Shown here piece by piece: positions 10,343 through 22,538 of a stretch of DNA of 64,000 nucleotides. This stretch comes from Lactuca virosa (lineage: Eukaryota > Streptophyta > Magnoliopsida > Asterales > Asteraceae). The translations under genes and the position numbers were made by a program. Location of the stretch: contig CAKMRJ010005634.1 in assembly GCA_928212115.1 (NCBI GenBank), positions 257,494,561 to 257,558,560 on the forward strand. Direction: 5' to 3'. The stretch's first letter is position 1. The number at the start of each line of letters is the position of its first letter. The notes under the pieces are model-generated. The model worked only from the letters and a program-made list of their open reading frames with translations. It did not search any database and was not told the DNA's origin.

Positions 10343-13300
10343 CTTTGTTAAAGTTCCTAATTGTTGATTCTTATTACATGATGTGACTAGGTTGCATCTT
10401 GATGTTTAGCAGGATCGAGCAAAAGGAAGGTTAAAAGCTGAATCTGATCACGAAGATGGATTTCTATCGCATGGTTCGAGGATCGAATTTTTGAGCTACT
10501 ACTTAAAAGTTATGATAGATTGCTAGGAAATATGTAATATCATAGTTTTCATTTGAAGATGCATTGTAAGGAATATTTTTCCGCATTTTAATAAAGAAAT
10601 AAAAGTTTTGTTTGGTTTATTTTATATTATATCCCCTTACAATGGCATTTATGGAAATTGATGTTTGTATGTTTCTAGCAATATTGGAAATATGAGTTTG
10701 ATTCTCTCATATGTGGTAGTGTCTGAATTTACCAAATGAGGAAAGGTTCTCATCACCCAAGCTTCAGTTAGAACAGAAACTTGGAATCATACAAGTTGTA
10801 TTGTATGATGAATGAGAATTTTCATCTTTGTAAAATTGAGACTAATTCATTGATCACATGCATATGTGAGTCAATTGAAGGACTAAGGAATTAGGTACAC
10901 TGGGTGTGTGCTGGTCAAGGTCCACCACAAAGATCAATTCGTCATGATTTACTAGAGATTAGTAAATATGGTTATACTTATAAGGTTAAGTATAATTCTG
11001 TAACATTGGAAAAGTTTCAATGTATGTCATAACGGATGAGATGAATCAAATTTGGCAGAAAGATAAAAGTTTCTCAAATCTGAAAAGATGGGAGAGTACT
11101 TTAGTATCATGTTTTTATGATCATCTTAATGATTATGAAACCATATCACAAATTCATACTCTAAGGACATCTTAGTGCATTGTTATGACTAAGATGAGAG
11201 GTCATGAATTGTTGGAATGGTTAAAATCAAGAAGATGGATCATACATGTTTTTATGATCATCTTAATGATTATGAAACCATATCACAAATTCATACTCTA
11301 AGGACATCTTAGTGCATTGTTATGACTAAGATGAGGGGTCATGAATTGTTGGAATGGTTAAATCAAGAAGATGGATCATACTTCGTTCCAAAACAACTCT
11401 TAGAGTCATACTCCAAGATTGTAACATTGAGTGACATAAAGTAAGGTTTAAAACACTTATCAAATGTAGTGTAAAATGTTTTCTACTCTGTACATTTGAA
11501 ATTGGTAAGTTGTGATGTCTTGGATAAGACAAAGACCAACTAAGACCAATTGTGTGAAGTGTTTATCTTAATAAGAATCTGCACTATCCCTTGAATATTT
11601 GTTTTGTCAAGGAATGGTTCTTGACTAGGGAAACGTATATGTCAAGAGGACAGTGGGAGTCTTAAAGATCCTGAAAGGATTTCAAGATTTAATCAAGAGT
11701 AAACCTGAGTTTTATCACTAGCACACGACTTAAGGTTTGCAACCTATTAAGTTGACATAATTCTTGTTTCTGTGTCTGTTCCTATTGAGTTAACTATGCA
11801 TATGAGTTCTGTTAGTTCTAAACTGTGTGCATAACAGCTTGGAAGCATTGGTGGGCCTTGTGCTACCAGATGACAAGAAATTAAGATTGAACAAGTTCAA
11901 TCCATGTAAGGCTGAATTTGTTACTAACCTTGTCTTGTGATTATGGTTTTGACAAATTCATATGGATAGGAACTCATACACCATAAAATCTAAGTGTCAT
12001 AAGGTTTCTCTCCGATTCATGAAAATGATGGTGAGGAAATGCTTTCACTAAGAAGATTTTAAGTAGATAGCAATTGTGATGTTTGCATTCTCAAAGTCGT
12101 TAGTGGAGCGTGTGTGGTTAACCGGCACACTAACATGGACTTGTGAGAAATGGCAAAGGTCTAAACAATTAAGACTATGATTACGGCATCCCTTTTCATA
12201 GTTCTGGAAATTGTTTAGACACACATGTGAGCTATCTAAGAAAGGGTGTACGAATCTAAATTTCAGAAGTCCAGCTAATTTCTGGAAATATGTCAGAGCT
12301 AGTGGGAGCATAAGTGTTATGCTGATAATCATCATGTTAGTGGGAGCATGATTATTATGTTTAGTGTTGCAAGTTAGCAATGTTAATTATAGAAAAACAA
12401 AAGTTTCAATTCGTAAAGTTGTAGGGGTTGAAAAAGTTGTTTTGCTATAATTAAGGGAGAGGAAATTATACTTCATTTCAATTGTAAAAGCTTAGATTTA
12501 GTTTTTAATCATCTTTAGTCAAGGATATATATATATGAATTTTATGTTGGAATGGTTCAACATAAGGAAATTCTATATATATTGCGTTCTCAAATTCGAT
12601 TATGATCACGACATCCCTCTTCATAGTCGATTTTTGAAAACATGAAAAATAAAAAAATATTGTAGCAAAAGACTGATCCAGTATCAGGTCTTTATGTGAG
12701 ACATCGTGAATCGTGTCCCATATGCTTCGGGTATAGGATCGGTCACATGTGCTATAATATTCATCCTTTCAAAATTTTCCAAATGCTCAGAGCATTAAGA
12801 AGGGAAAAGTCTAGAATTGGATAAGACTAAAATGATTAAGCAATTGTCGAGGACTATCTAAGGCTCACCAAAGATTGGTTGCTCAGGGACAGTTGGAAGT
12901 ATAGTGTTAAATTTTGGAAGGACCATATGGATATATTCTGAAAAGAGGTAGCTCTTGTTCAGATATGATAATCAAAATAGGAATATGGAAATTTTCCATA
13001 TTGGGAGTTGGATATTAAGAATCTATGAGAAAGTTAGAAACTTTTATGCAAGAAGGATGTTCAAAGCAATGTACCTTGAATATGAGAGTTCGTTTCCATA
13101 GAGTTGATCTCCTTTGGAATCCTCTGTAATGACTGATGACAAGGTTTTGGTGACCTTGTGCATAATCATTACGAGAGGATCAGTGCATATAAGTTTAAAA
13201 TCTAACAGTTTTTTGGTAAATGGTAGGAATTAGGAATTCTTACATTTACAATAAGGATTTGGGATTGTGAAATGAGCATCATTGGAATCATGTTCAATTG

Positions 13301-14303
13301 ATCTATTTCACAAAGTAAAGATCATAGACAAACATAGTGTCCATACTTGGAGTATGGCATAAACTATTGTTTAGAAAAACAAAGTGTACATGCTAGGAGC
13401 ATGGGACGACTGTTGTTTTTGTTCAAGTATTAAGTTGATTATTTGAAACATTATACAATGAATAATGTGTAATCAATATGGTGATAAATAAAAGGTGGTT
13501 TTATTTATATTCAAAAGGGTTCTGAGACCATATTGGATTCGATTATTATTGTGTTTCACTTTGCATGTTTTGACTTCCAGAATAGCTAGGTTATTCTTTC
13601 CGAATGACTAAGTTATTTAAACACTCCACAGTCGTTCATATGTTGGAAGTAGGTATGAATTAAGACTGTCATGAATCGGGTTTGTAGATGGCTAAACGTG
13701 TTTAGACATAGCAATGGTTGCTACAACATTCATGAGTACTCATAAGTTATGAGTATTGGAATTAACCCACGCTCACTTGTATCACTTCATGGAATTTATC
13801 TCGAGTGATCGTGAGACGGTAATATCATATAAGTCTTCAAACCTAGAGATATGAGTTGTTACCTATGAGTTGGTTGTGCATTGATTGCACGTAAACGCAT
13901 CAGTAACTTGATGTTAAAAAACGTGCCTTTGTGTATAATTCAACAAGTAGTAGAAACAAGTATATGAGTCGAAGTTTATCTGTTCCTTCTAGTCCTTGGA
14001 GGATTAGAAGCGATATCTGGGCCCCTCGATGATTTTGTTTTGACCTATGTACCGGGCCCGGTCAGAACCTAATTGATGTGTTCAATTTAGTTCTTTGTCA
14101 AACAAATCGGAAATCGAGAAACAAAGTGTTGGACAATAAGTACGACGTTGTTCCATGTATTTGTCCGGCTGATATCATGAGAACAGAGGATTATATGATC
14201 ACTTATCTAAAATGGCGCTTCATAGTTCAACAGAGTTTTTGAGAGCTACGATTGTTGGTTGGTTCCTGAAGTAACATACGCAAATACAGTTATTAGACTT
14301 ATC
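10343..14303 (+). other. Copia-2 interior without pol; scrambled remnants
   Basis: No ORF of substance is present. Short pol-like remnants are recognisable: CCTGAGTTTTATCAC near 11706 matches the copia-1 RT-proximal region, and TATGTCAGAGCTAGTGGGAG near 12290 matches RT DNA near 5432. Copies of leader blocks appear at about 12095-12135 and near 12180 and 12605. From about 13560 the sequence is the conserved 3' tail of this family. The interior therefore looks rearranged rather than simply mutated. Confidence 0.7.
11108..11381 (+). repeat. 137-bp tandem duplication in copia-2
   Basis: Two adjacent copies begin with CATGTTTTTATGATCATC at 11108 and 11245 and differ by only a few bases, so the duplication is recent relative to the rest of the interior. 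Confidence 0.9.
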
Positions 14304-15072
14304 CAAGTGGGAGACTGTTGGATAAGGTGTCTAAGTCCATAACTTATTTGGCATATACTTGACCCGACCCGGCATGGTCCATTTGGGTTGCACTTCACCC
14401 AAACGATTTATGGATAATATTATGAGAATTGTATACTTATGGTTTATTAATATGTTATAAGTTATAATATATTAATATAAAGTCATGTTATTTAATTAGT
14501 TTTAATCTTGAATTAATTATGAATTAATTTAGTGATTAAAAGGAAGACTAATTAAATCATGGGCTATTATATTTATATGGTGTGGGCTAATACTTATTTT
14601 TTAATGGGCTAAGCTTATATGGAAGTCCATGGATGATCCATGGAGCTTTTAACCCATGGATCCTTGGAAAGGAAAAGACATGGGTTATTAGGGTTTCACC
14701 CTAACCATGCACACTATATAAACAAGCTCATGTTGCATGAAATACTACCCTAGTGTGTGTGTAATAGTGGTGGCCGATTTCTAAGTGTTAGTATACTCTC
14801 TCATACATTTTCCAAGTTTGTGGTGATTTGTGATTTCCATTTGAGGCATTCACATTATTGGTGCTTAGCTCTCAAACTCCAAGGAATCAACAATCAACAA
14901 AAGGTATGTAATTCATCTAGTCCTTTTATGTTTAAAAGTACCCCATGCCATGCTAGATAGGTTATAAACCTTGGAAATTAATATTTTGCATGTACATTAG
15001 ACAAACATAGATCCAAGGTTTATTAGGGTTGCATGTACACTTAGGAAGTGTTAGAATGCTCAAAACCCAACA
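14304..15072 (+). repeat. Copia-2 polypurine tract and 3' LTR
   Basis: CAAGTGGGAGAC (14304-14315) is the polypurine tract. The LTR runs from TGTTGG at 14316 to CCAACA at 15072 and is directly followed by the interrupted copia-1 LTR. The short ORF at 14757-14960 is LTR sequence, not a gene. Confidence 0.93.
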
Positions 15073-15077
15073 TATAC

Positions 15078-15789
15078 TTGACCCGACCCGGCATGGTCCA
15101 TTTGGGTTGCACTTCACCCAAACTAGTTATGGATAATTTTATGAGAGTTGTATACTTACGATTTATTAATATATTATAAGTTATAATATATTAATATAAA
15201 GTCATGTTACTTAATTAGTTTTAATCTTGAATTAATTATGAATTAATTTAGTGATTAAAAGGAAGACTAATTAAATCATGGGCTATTATATTTATATGGT
15301 GTGGGCTAACACTCATTTGGGAATGGGCTAAGCTTATATGGAAGTCCATGGATGATCCATGGAGCTTTTACCCATGGATCCTTGGAAGAGGAAAAGACAT
15401 GGGTTATTAGGGTTTCACCCTAACCATGTACACTATATAAACAAGCTTATGTTGCATGAAAAACACCCTTATGTGTGTGTAAGTGTGGTGGCCAAAATCA
15501 AGAGTTAGTATACTCTCTCATACATTTTCCAAGTTTGTGGTGATTTGTGATTTCCATTTGAGGCATTCACATTATTGGTGCTTGGCTCTCAAACTCCAAG
15601 GAATCAACAATCAACAAAAGGTATGTAATTCATCTAGTTCTTTTATGGTTAAAAGTACCCCATGCCATGCTAGATAGGTTATAAACCTTGGAAAATAATA
15701 TTTTGCATGTATCTTAGACAAACATAGATCCAAGGTTTAATAGGGTTGCATGTACACTTAGGAAGTGTTAGAATGCTCAAAACCCAACA
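15078..15789 (+). repeat. Copia-1 3' LTR, remainder
   Basis: The sequence resumes at the LTR position where 7353 stopped, after the TATAC duplication (15073-15077), and ends CCAACA at 15789. Joined with 7311-7353 it gives about 755 bp, the expected LTR length. ACTTC follows. Confidence 0.93.
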
Positions 15790-15794
15790 ACTTC

Positions 15795-16147
15795 AAGATG
15801 CATAAAATCCACCATAGATCAAAACCAAGGCTCAAGAGCACCACACAAGGCAAAGGGACGAATTAGGGGTTTTTAAAGGTATCGAGGCTGGTCAAACAAG
15901 GCCAAATGAGGCTATAATATGGTTTATATAGGGTACATGCCCTAAAATTAAGTTTTCCTATCTGCTTACGTACACCCAACGTACTCCACGTACGCCCAAC
16001 GTACGTGGATGAGCTCCGAAACCATAACAGGCTAGTACGCCAACCGTACACTATGGTACGCCCCACGTACTAACCAAAAGGGCCAAAATGCAATGCTTTT
16101 TAATATGAAGGGTTACACATGAAACTTACAAATTTTCAAGTGTTACA
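15795..16147 (-). repeat. Gypsy-A 3' LTR, inner piece
   Basis: On the minus strand the LTR starts TGTAACACTTG at 16147. It contains a cluster of CGTACG/ACGTAC motifs (about 15966-16070). The polypurine tract (minus strand, CAAGTGGGGGAGAAT, 16148-16162) lies immediately to its right. Confidence 0.82.
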
Positions 16148-16162
16148 ATTCTCCCCCACTTG

Positions 16163-17400
16163 AATCAGACTTCGTCTTTGAAATCCTCTACACCGGATAA
16201 CTCTGGAAAGTGCTCCCTCATCTCATCTTCCAGCTCACACGTCCATTCAGAATCCTTGCAATGCTGCCACTGGACCTTCACCAACTCAACAGCCTTGTTC
16301 CTCAAGGTTTTCATATTCCAATCAAGAACACCACCGGTTTCTCAATACACTTCAGGAGGTCATCCACCTGAATATCCTTCAATCGTACCATTGTGGGATC
16401 ATCCACTAAGCACTTCCGCAGCTGGGAGACATGGAACGTGCTATGAATAGTGCATAGCTCATCGGGAAGATCCAGGTGATATGCAATCCGGCCCACCCAA
16501 GCCAAAACCATGAAAGGACCAATATACCTGGGGGACCAACTTGCCCCTCTTCCTGAATCGGATGACACCTTTCTAAGGTGACACCTTCAGTAGAACCATA
16601 TTCCCCACCTAGAACTCTAAGTCTGATCGGCGTCTGGCGGCATAAATCTTCTGCCAACTTTGAGCTGTCTGGAGCCTACTGCGAACCTGCTGAATCAACT
16701 CAGTGGTCTTGAGTACCACCTCAGTACTCCCTATAACCCGCTGACCGACCTCGCCCCAACAAATCAGGGTCCTACATTTCCTCTCATGGAGAATCTCGAA
16801 AGGAGGTAGATCAATGCTAGCATGATAGCTGTCGTTATACGAAATTCCGCTAACAGAAGATACGTATCCCAACTCCCACCAAAATCCAAAACAAACGCTC
16901 GAAGAATATCCTCTAATGTCCAAATCGTCTACTCCCTCTCACCATCGGTCTGCGGATGGAAAGTTGTGTTGCAATGAAGATGAGTACCTAACTCGTCATG
17001 GAACCTCTTCCAAAACCTAGAAGTAAACCTGACATCCCTGTCGAAACCACGGAAACCGGCACCCCATGTCGTGCCACAACCTCCCTGATATAAACCTCAG
17101 CCAATTTCTCTTTAGAAATACTCTCCTGGATCGGAATAAAATGCGCGCTCTTTGTCAAACGATACACGATGACCCAAATCGAATCCACTCCGCCCCGCAG
17201 TCCGGGGTAACTTCGTGTTGAAATCCAAGGTAATATCCTCCTATTTCCATACGAGAATCTCCAACGGTTGCATCTTTCTGTGAGGTCTCTGGTGTTCGGC
17301 CTTGATTTTCCAGCAAGTCAAGGACCGCTCCACATACCAAGCCACATCCCGCTTCATGCAAGGCCACCAATAATAAGGACGAAGATCCCTATACATCTTC
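16163..17400 (-). pseudogene. Gypsy-A integrase with C-terminal domain, fragmented
   Basis: Integrase pieces are spread over several frames. They are WVIVYRLTKSAHFIPIQES and EVVARHGVPVSV (about 16990-17190), YDSYHASIDLPPFEILHERK and EVGQRVIG (about 16700-16900), and the C-terminal part PRYIGPFMVLAWVGRIAYHL plus FHVSQLRKCLVDD (16311-16568). This domain order matches Ty3/gypsy integrase with a chromovirus-type tail. Multiple frameshifts and stops separate the pieces, so no functional enzyme is possible. The stretch around the DRD acidic motif is scrambled. Confidence 0.82.
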
Positions 17401-18224
17401 GTTGCACCGGGATGAATGGAGAACCTAGAGTTGTCCTCAAGTCAAGGTCCGCTTCCTCCATCAAAAATTGACTCACACCACCCCAGTATGGAACCTAAAC
17501 CCGTCGGTGAAGAGTCAACAACCTACGACTATCATAATCGAAAAAGAAGCCACCTGACCCACAATTCGCTCACTCTTTTAGTGCTCTTCCTTCATAGCCT
17601 CGACCTGAGCCTCACGAATCCACTCCAATAGCGGAGTAATCACGGTCATCCTCAAACATATATCCCTGACCGGTGCCGCGACCGCCTTGCAGTTTAGAGC
17701 ATCGACCAATACATTGGCCTTCCCCAGGTGATAAATGATCTCACAATCATAATCCTTCACCACATCCAACCATCTGCACCGCCTCATATTTAGATTTGGC
17801 TAATCCATCAGGTACCTCAGGCTCTTGTGATTTGTGTAAATAGTACAACGGACCCCATAGAGGTAATGCCGCCAAATCTTGAGGGAGAAAACCACAGCCC
17901 CCAGCTCCAAATCATGAGTCGGTAATTAGCCACATGAGGCTTCAGCTTCCTGGAAACGTAAGCGATCACGCGACCCCTCTACATCAATATTGCTCCCAAA
18001 CCCATGATCGACGCATCACAATAAACCACAAAATCCTCAACACCCTCCGGTAGGGTCAAAATCGGTGCCTCGCATAATCTCTGTCTCAAGGTCTCAAAAG
18101 ATGCCTGCTGCTCAGGCCCCCAGTGAAACGTAATCGTCTTCTTTGTCAACCGAGTCAAAGGAACAACTATCTTGGAGAAATCCTTGATGAATCTCCGATA
18201 ATAACCTGCTAGACCAAGGAAACT
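17401..18224 (-). pseudogene. Gypsy-A RNase H and connection domain, fragmented
   Basis: Readable pieces in order along the minus strand are FLGLAGYYRRFIKDFSK-type residues next to the RT (about 18170-18220), EDFVVYCDASIMGLGA (about 17990-18050), and then RWLDVVKDYDCEIIYHLGKA with ALNCKAV (17578-17787). These are the classic gypsy RNase H landmarks, including the DAS active-site segment. In-frame stops (for example where the conserved Q of LMQRG is expected) and shifts break it. Confidence 0.82.
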
Positions 18225-19292
18225 CTAAATCTTCGATGGAGACCTCGGAATCTCCCACCGCATCACAGCCTCGAACTTGGCCAGATCGACCAGAATACCA
18301 CTTTGATTGACAAGGTGCCCTAGAAACTGCACCTTGCGCAACCAGAACTCACACTTGGAGAACTTTTCGAAAAGTATCTCCCTCCTCAATGTATCCAAAA
18401 CTTCCCTCAAGTGCTCATCGTGCTGCTCGTGGGTCTTGGAATAGACCAAGATATCATCAATGAATACAATTACAGACCAATCCAACATCAACCTGAACAC
18501 GTGGTTCATGAGATCCATGAACGCGGATGGAGCATTGATGAGCCCAAAAGGCATCACCACAAACTGGTAATGACCATAGCGAGTCTGGACACCTGTCTTC
18601 TGCACATCCTCATCCCTAACCCTCATATGATGATAACTCGACCCCAAATCAATCTTGGAGAACCAAGTTGCACCCTGAAGCTGGTAAAACAGATCATCAA
18701 TGCTCGTGAGTATATAACGTTTCTTCACCGTTACCTTATTCAACTCATGGTAGTCAATGCACATACAATGAGAGCCATCTTTCTTCTTCACAAACAAAAT
18801 CGGTGCTCCCCATGGAGAACTGCTCGGTTGAATGAATCCCTTGTCTAACAGTTCCTGTAGTTGTGTAGACAACTCCTGCATCTCGGGAGGAGCCAAATGA
18901 TACAGTGCTTTGGCTATCGGAGCCGCACCTAGAACCAAATCAATCCTGTACTCAACCTGCCTCTCCGGAGGCACCTCGAGCAAATCCTCTGGAAACACAT
19001 CCGGATAATCCCGCACAATAGGTACATCATCCACGATCGCCTTAACCTTATCACCGGTATCCATAACATAGGCGAAAAATCCTGAACAATCCTGCTTAAT
19101 ATAACGCATGGCCCTCCCTGATAAACACAAATACGACCCACTCTGAGCTCTCTCTCCCTGAACCAATAACTCTTCCCCACTTGGGGTTCGAATCCGAACT
19201 AACTGCTGCTCACAGTTGAGCACCGCCCCATTGGGGGTCTGCCAATCCATACCCACAATAACCTTATTCCCACGCAAAGGGATGAGAACCAA
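18225..19292 (-). pseudogene. Gypsy-A protease end and reverse transcriptase
   Basis: This 355-codon open frame is the best-preserved part of the element. It begins after the protease core (VIVGMDW), passes through YPDVFPEDLLEVPPERQVEY, and holds RT motifs PSSSPWGAPILFVKKKDG, YHELNKVTVKKRY, FSKIDLGSSYHHMRV, FVVMPFGLINAPSAF and the catalytic FIDDILVYS. The polymerase aspartates are intact. Several normally conserved positions have changed (for example R to H in DYRELN, and R to S in LRSGYH), consistent with long decay. The frame stops at 18225. Confidence 0.88.
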
Positions 19293-20604
19293 ATCAATCG
19301 GATACTACTACTTGCTAAACATGTAAAGGACACAATCCCGGTGAACCCTCGCTATCCGGAAAGATCGATCGTCTTCAATCTCGACATCTAAAGGACAATC
19401 CAGCTCCCGTGGATCTCCGGCAAACCTCTTGCTAAGCACAAGTGACACAAAGGATCGGGTAGCCCCCACTTAAAACAATACCAATGCAGAAATACCGTTC
19501 ACAAGGAACGATCCTAAAACATAACAAAAAAATATAAGCAAACAATTCAATATATATAAAGAGATAAGAAGAAGATACATACCCGTCACCACGTCAGGAG
19601 CTGCACGAGCCTCCTCGGCTATCAACTATAAAGCCCTGCTCTTCGTCACAGGCGCATCTGACTTGCCCAGGAAGTAGTCAATAATCTGCAGAGTTGTAGG
19701 AGTAGGTGCTGACACCGGTCCTGCTGCAGTCAAACTAGGACAATGGGCCTTTTGTAGCCCCTCTAATTGCAATGAAAGCAAATCATATCAAATACTGGGG
19801 TGGTGGTGGTTGTAGTAGTACAATCCCTGTTGATATGACCTGTCTAGCCGAACTTGAAGCAACCAGAACAACCCACCCCGCACGCCCCATCGTGCGACCT
19901 GCCATACTTGCCACAACGGCCCCTGCCCTGCTCGCCCTTCTCTCTTGTATCAATAACCTTGGGCATCTTTACTGAACCCTCTACACTTGGCACATAATCT
20001 GGCTTCCTCTTCTTTTCCAGCTCCAGATCATTATCTATCTCTCTATCTATCCCTCGCTATCATATCCTCCAGCGTCTTGCAACTGGATCGGCTCACAAAC
20101 TGCCGAATATTACTCCTCAACATCTCATGATACCTCTCCTTATTCATCTCCTCATTTGCCACATAATTTGGAACCAACAATGCCCTCTCATGGAACATCG
20201 CGGTGATCTCAACCACCGTCTCAGTAGTCTGGCGAAGATCCGGAAACTCTCGTGCTAACTATTGCTCACAAACTGCATGCCCAACCTCCTACCACCAATC
20301 TTGTGCCCTGTCCTTCAGAAGAAAGGAAACAAGTCTGACGTTTGCCCCCTAGGGACAACTACTGGTGCGGAAGGCGTTAGCAACATCCGCTAACCACCTC
20401 CTGCTCACTATCGGGTGCTTCGCCCCGCGATAGTCTGGAGCTCCACATGCCCGAAATTCCTTGAAGGTCAAAGAACGCGCCCCCACCAAGGCCACAATCT
20501 CAGAATGAAAGGAGCTCAAACGGTCATCCAAAAGCTCAACTGCCCGGCTCTGGAAACTGGGCCTGAGACCTCCCCAACACCAGAACTGCCATCCGACCTG
20601 CCTC
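19293..20604 (-). pseudogene. Gypsy-A gag, truncated by gypsy-B
   Basis: Two zinc-knuckle regions are recognisable in broken frames near 19750-19930 (CGKYGRSHDGAC and CFKFG followed by a stop). The capsid end is readable near 20349-20604 as ERACGAPDYRGAK-type residues with WLADVANAFRTSSCP, a segment typical of this gypsy lineage. The gene is cut at 20604 where gypsy-B begins. The few residues upstream continue on the other side of gypsy-B at 42311. Confidence 0.78.
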
Positions 20605-22535
20605 TGTAACATCCCGACTCCCAGGTATAAATTTTAAAAGTTTTATATTCATTATTAGAGACCTACTCGACGATTTGGCTGCCCCAACTCGTCGTGTAGA
20701 ATCGGTTATGGTCACATGTTTTATGGAACCTACTCGACGAGTTGGTGGACCCAAACCTGACGAGTAGATGTTGTTCACGAAAACCCTAATTTTTAGGGGT
20801 TGCACCCTATTTAAAGGACCTTAACTCCTTTCCCCCAGCCACCCTTCCCACTTTTAACGTCCAGAAGCAAACCCTAATAGATCTAACCCTATTTTGAGTA
20901 TGTTTGAGACTAAAGCGTGTATTTGGTGCATTCCTTGAAGAGGCTTGGAACGAGAAAAAGCTTGTAGATTCAGTATCTACATCGTGTTGGCATCCAGTTG
21001 AAGGTAAAAAGTCTTTACCTTGGCCTTCCAGTTCTTAGATCTCTTATTATGTTAGTATATGGGGATTTTGGTGCAAAATGGAGTCACTTTTGGATTTGAG
21101 CTTGTCATAAGGGCATGGTTTCAGATCTGGACTCCTCTAGGCCAATTTGGACATAAATCCTCAAGCTTTATGAAGCTTTGGCCCTCCTTCATGTCCAAAA
21201 CCTTTTCCTAAGGCTAGTTTTGAGTGTTTTAGCTTCTTGAAGCCTTGCATGCACGTTAAGTTAGCAACTTTACGTGATAACTACACACTAGGAGGCTAGA
21301 TCTACAGTTTGGAGCTTTGGTTTCGCTTAAACGTGTCTGAATGAGAAATGGACTGAAGGAACTCGACGAGTAGCATAGTCAACTCGACGAGTTGGATGAG
21401 GGTTTCCCGCTTTCTGGATTCTGTATGAGCTCGGCGAGTTAGTGTTATAATTCGACGAGTTGGTTAGGGTTTTCCCGTCTTTGGACACTGCATGAACTAG
21501 ATGAGTTGTTTGGAAACTCGGCGAGTCGACTCGAGTTTTTGGTCTCTGAGTTCTGAAGGAACTCGACAAGTTGCTAGATGCACTCGACGAGTTGGATCAA
21601 CAAGGACTCATGACCTTGACTGTTGACTGTGTACTTTGACCAGGGTTGACCAAGTTTGACTTCAAGGGTATTATGGTAATTTGAGTCTTGATAGAATTGG
21701 TCCTACGATGATTGTAGGTGTTTGAGTTTGGAGCTGTGTTTGGGGAATTTAACATCGTCATCCAGTGCTACTCGTGAAGTGAGTTTTCCTCACTATACAC
21801 AAGGGTCTAAGGCACCAAGGCCGACCCTTTGGATTGTTATCCTGTTTCGTTACTATTATGATCTGTTAGATCGGTATCCTAGTAGATTGGATGTTTCTAT
21901 GTGATTATGATTTGTTAGATCGGTATCCTGGTAGATAGGATGTTGCTATGCTTAGTGATCTATAGATCATCTTGACTGTCTGTAGACTGTTATGTGGTTA
22001 TTTGATATGTGTGCACATGTTTGATTGATGGTTGAGGCATCTGCTGGTGCACGGGCCAACAGACTTGGGCATTCCAACCCGATGGTTGTGGGCTGAGAGT
22101 ATACCATCCTGAGGATGATTGGACTCTTAGTATGTGGGCATTCCAACCTGATGGTTGTAGGCCGAGGGTATACCATCTCGAGGATGAGTGGACCCATTGT
22201 ATGTTGGCATTCCAACCCACTGGTTGAGGGCCTGGGGCATTCCAACCCGATGGTTGATTGGACCCATAGTATGCTGTTATTATATATGTGTTATATGTTG
22301 TGCGGGTATTTTGGGGGAACTCACTAAGATTTGGGCTTACAGTTGTTGATTTTGTTTCATGTACTTCAGACGGTCGCGGGAAGGCGAAGGCATGATTGTG
22401 CACCTCCTTATGTTTTTATGATTTGATTTTTGGGATACCCTGACATGAAAACATTTTGGAAACAATTTGTAATAATTATTGGTTTTTAAATGTTTTAAAA
22501 AGTTCTTAATTGGCATGATTTTTATGGATGTTACA
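20605..22535 (+). repeat. Gypsy-B 5' LTR
   Basis: It starts TGTAACATCCCGACTCCCAG and ends GGATGTTACA. A TATA-like TATTTAAA lies at 20809-20816. ACTCGACGAGT palindromes occur at 20732-20742, 21361-21371, 21382-21392 and 21581-21591, with several diverged copies between (for example near 21428, 21451 and 21514). A repeat block is at 22068-22270. Confidence 0.92.
22068..22270 (+). repeat. Minisatellite in gypsy-B LTR
   Basis: The core GGCATTCCAACCCGATGGTT recurs four times with variable spacers. The matching block of the 3' LTR is at 41849-42055. ORFs across it are repeat artefacts. Confidence 0.88.
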
Positions 22536-22538
22536 AGT

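Larger units (their letters stand above)
7354..15072 (+). mobile_element. Copia-2: non-autonomous copia element carrying only gag, nested in the copia-1 LTR
   Basis: Two full LTRs (7354-8107 and 14316-15072), a primer site and a polypurine tract bound a 6.2-kb interior with one intact gag-like ORF and no usable protease, integrase, RT or RNase H. The flanks are TATAT (7349-7353) and TATAC (15073-15077), a 5-bp duplication with one C-to-T change. The LTRs and tail closely match copia-1, so it probably moved using proteins from copia-1-type relatives. Confidence 0.92.
252..15789 (+). mobile_element. Copia-1: Ty1/copia retrotransposon, split by copia-2
   Basis: The ends are TGTTGG and CCAACA, flanked by a perfect 5-bp duplication ACTTC (247-251 and 15790-15794). 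The order is LTR, primer site, leader, gag, protease, integrase, RT, RNase H, tail, polypurine tract, LTR, the Ty1/copia order. The 3' LTR is interrupted at 7353 by copia-2 and resumes after it. Without copia-2 the element is about 7.8 kb. Gag and pol carry stops and frameshifts, so the copy is not autonomous. Confidence 0.93.

Noticed and set aside
18411..18848. 145-codon plus-strand ORF
   Set aside because: It is antisense to the gypsy-A RT, whose motifs are unmistakable on the minus strand.
21967..22403. ORFs with repeated GWNA or GLECP residues on the minus strand
   Set aside because: They are translations of the gypsy-B LTR minisatellite.
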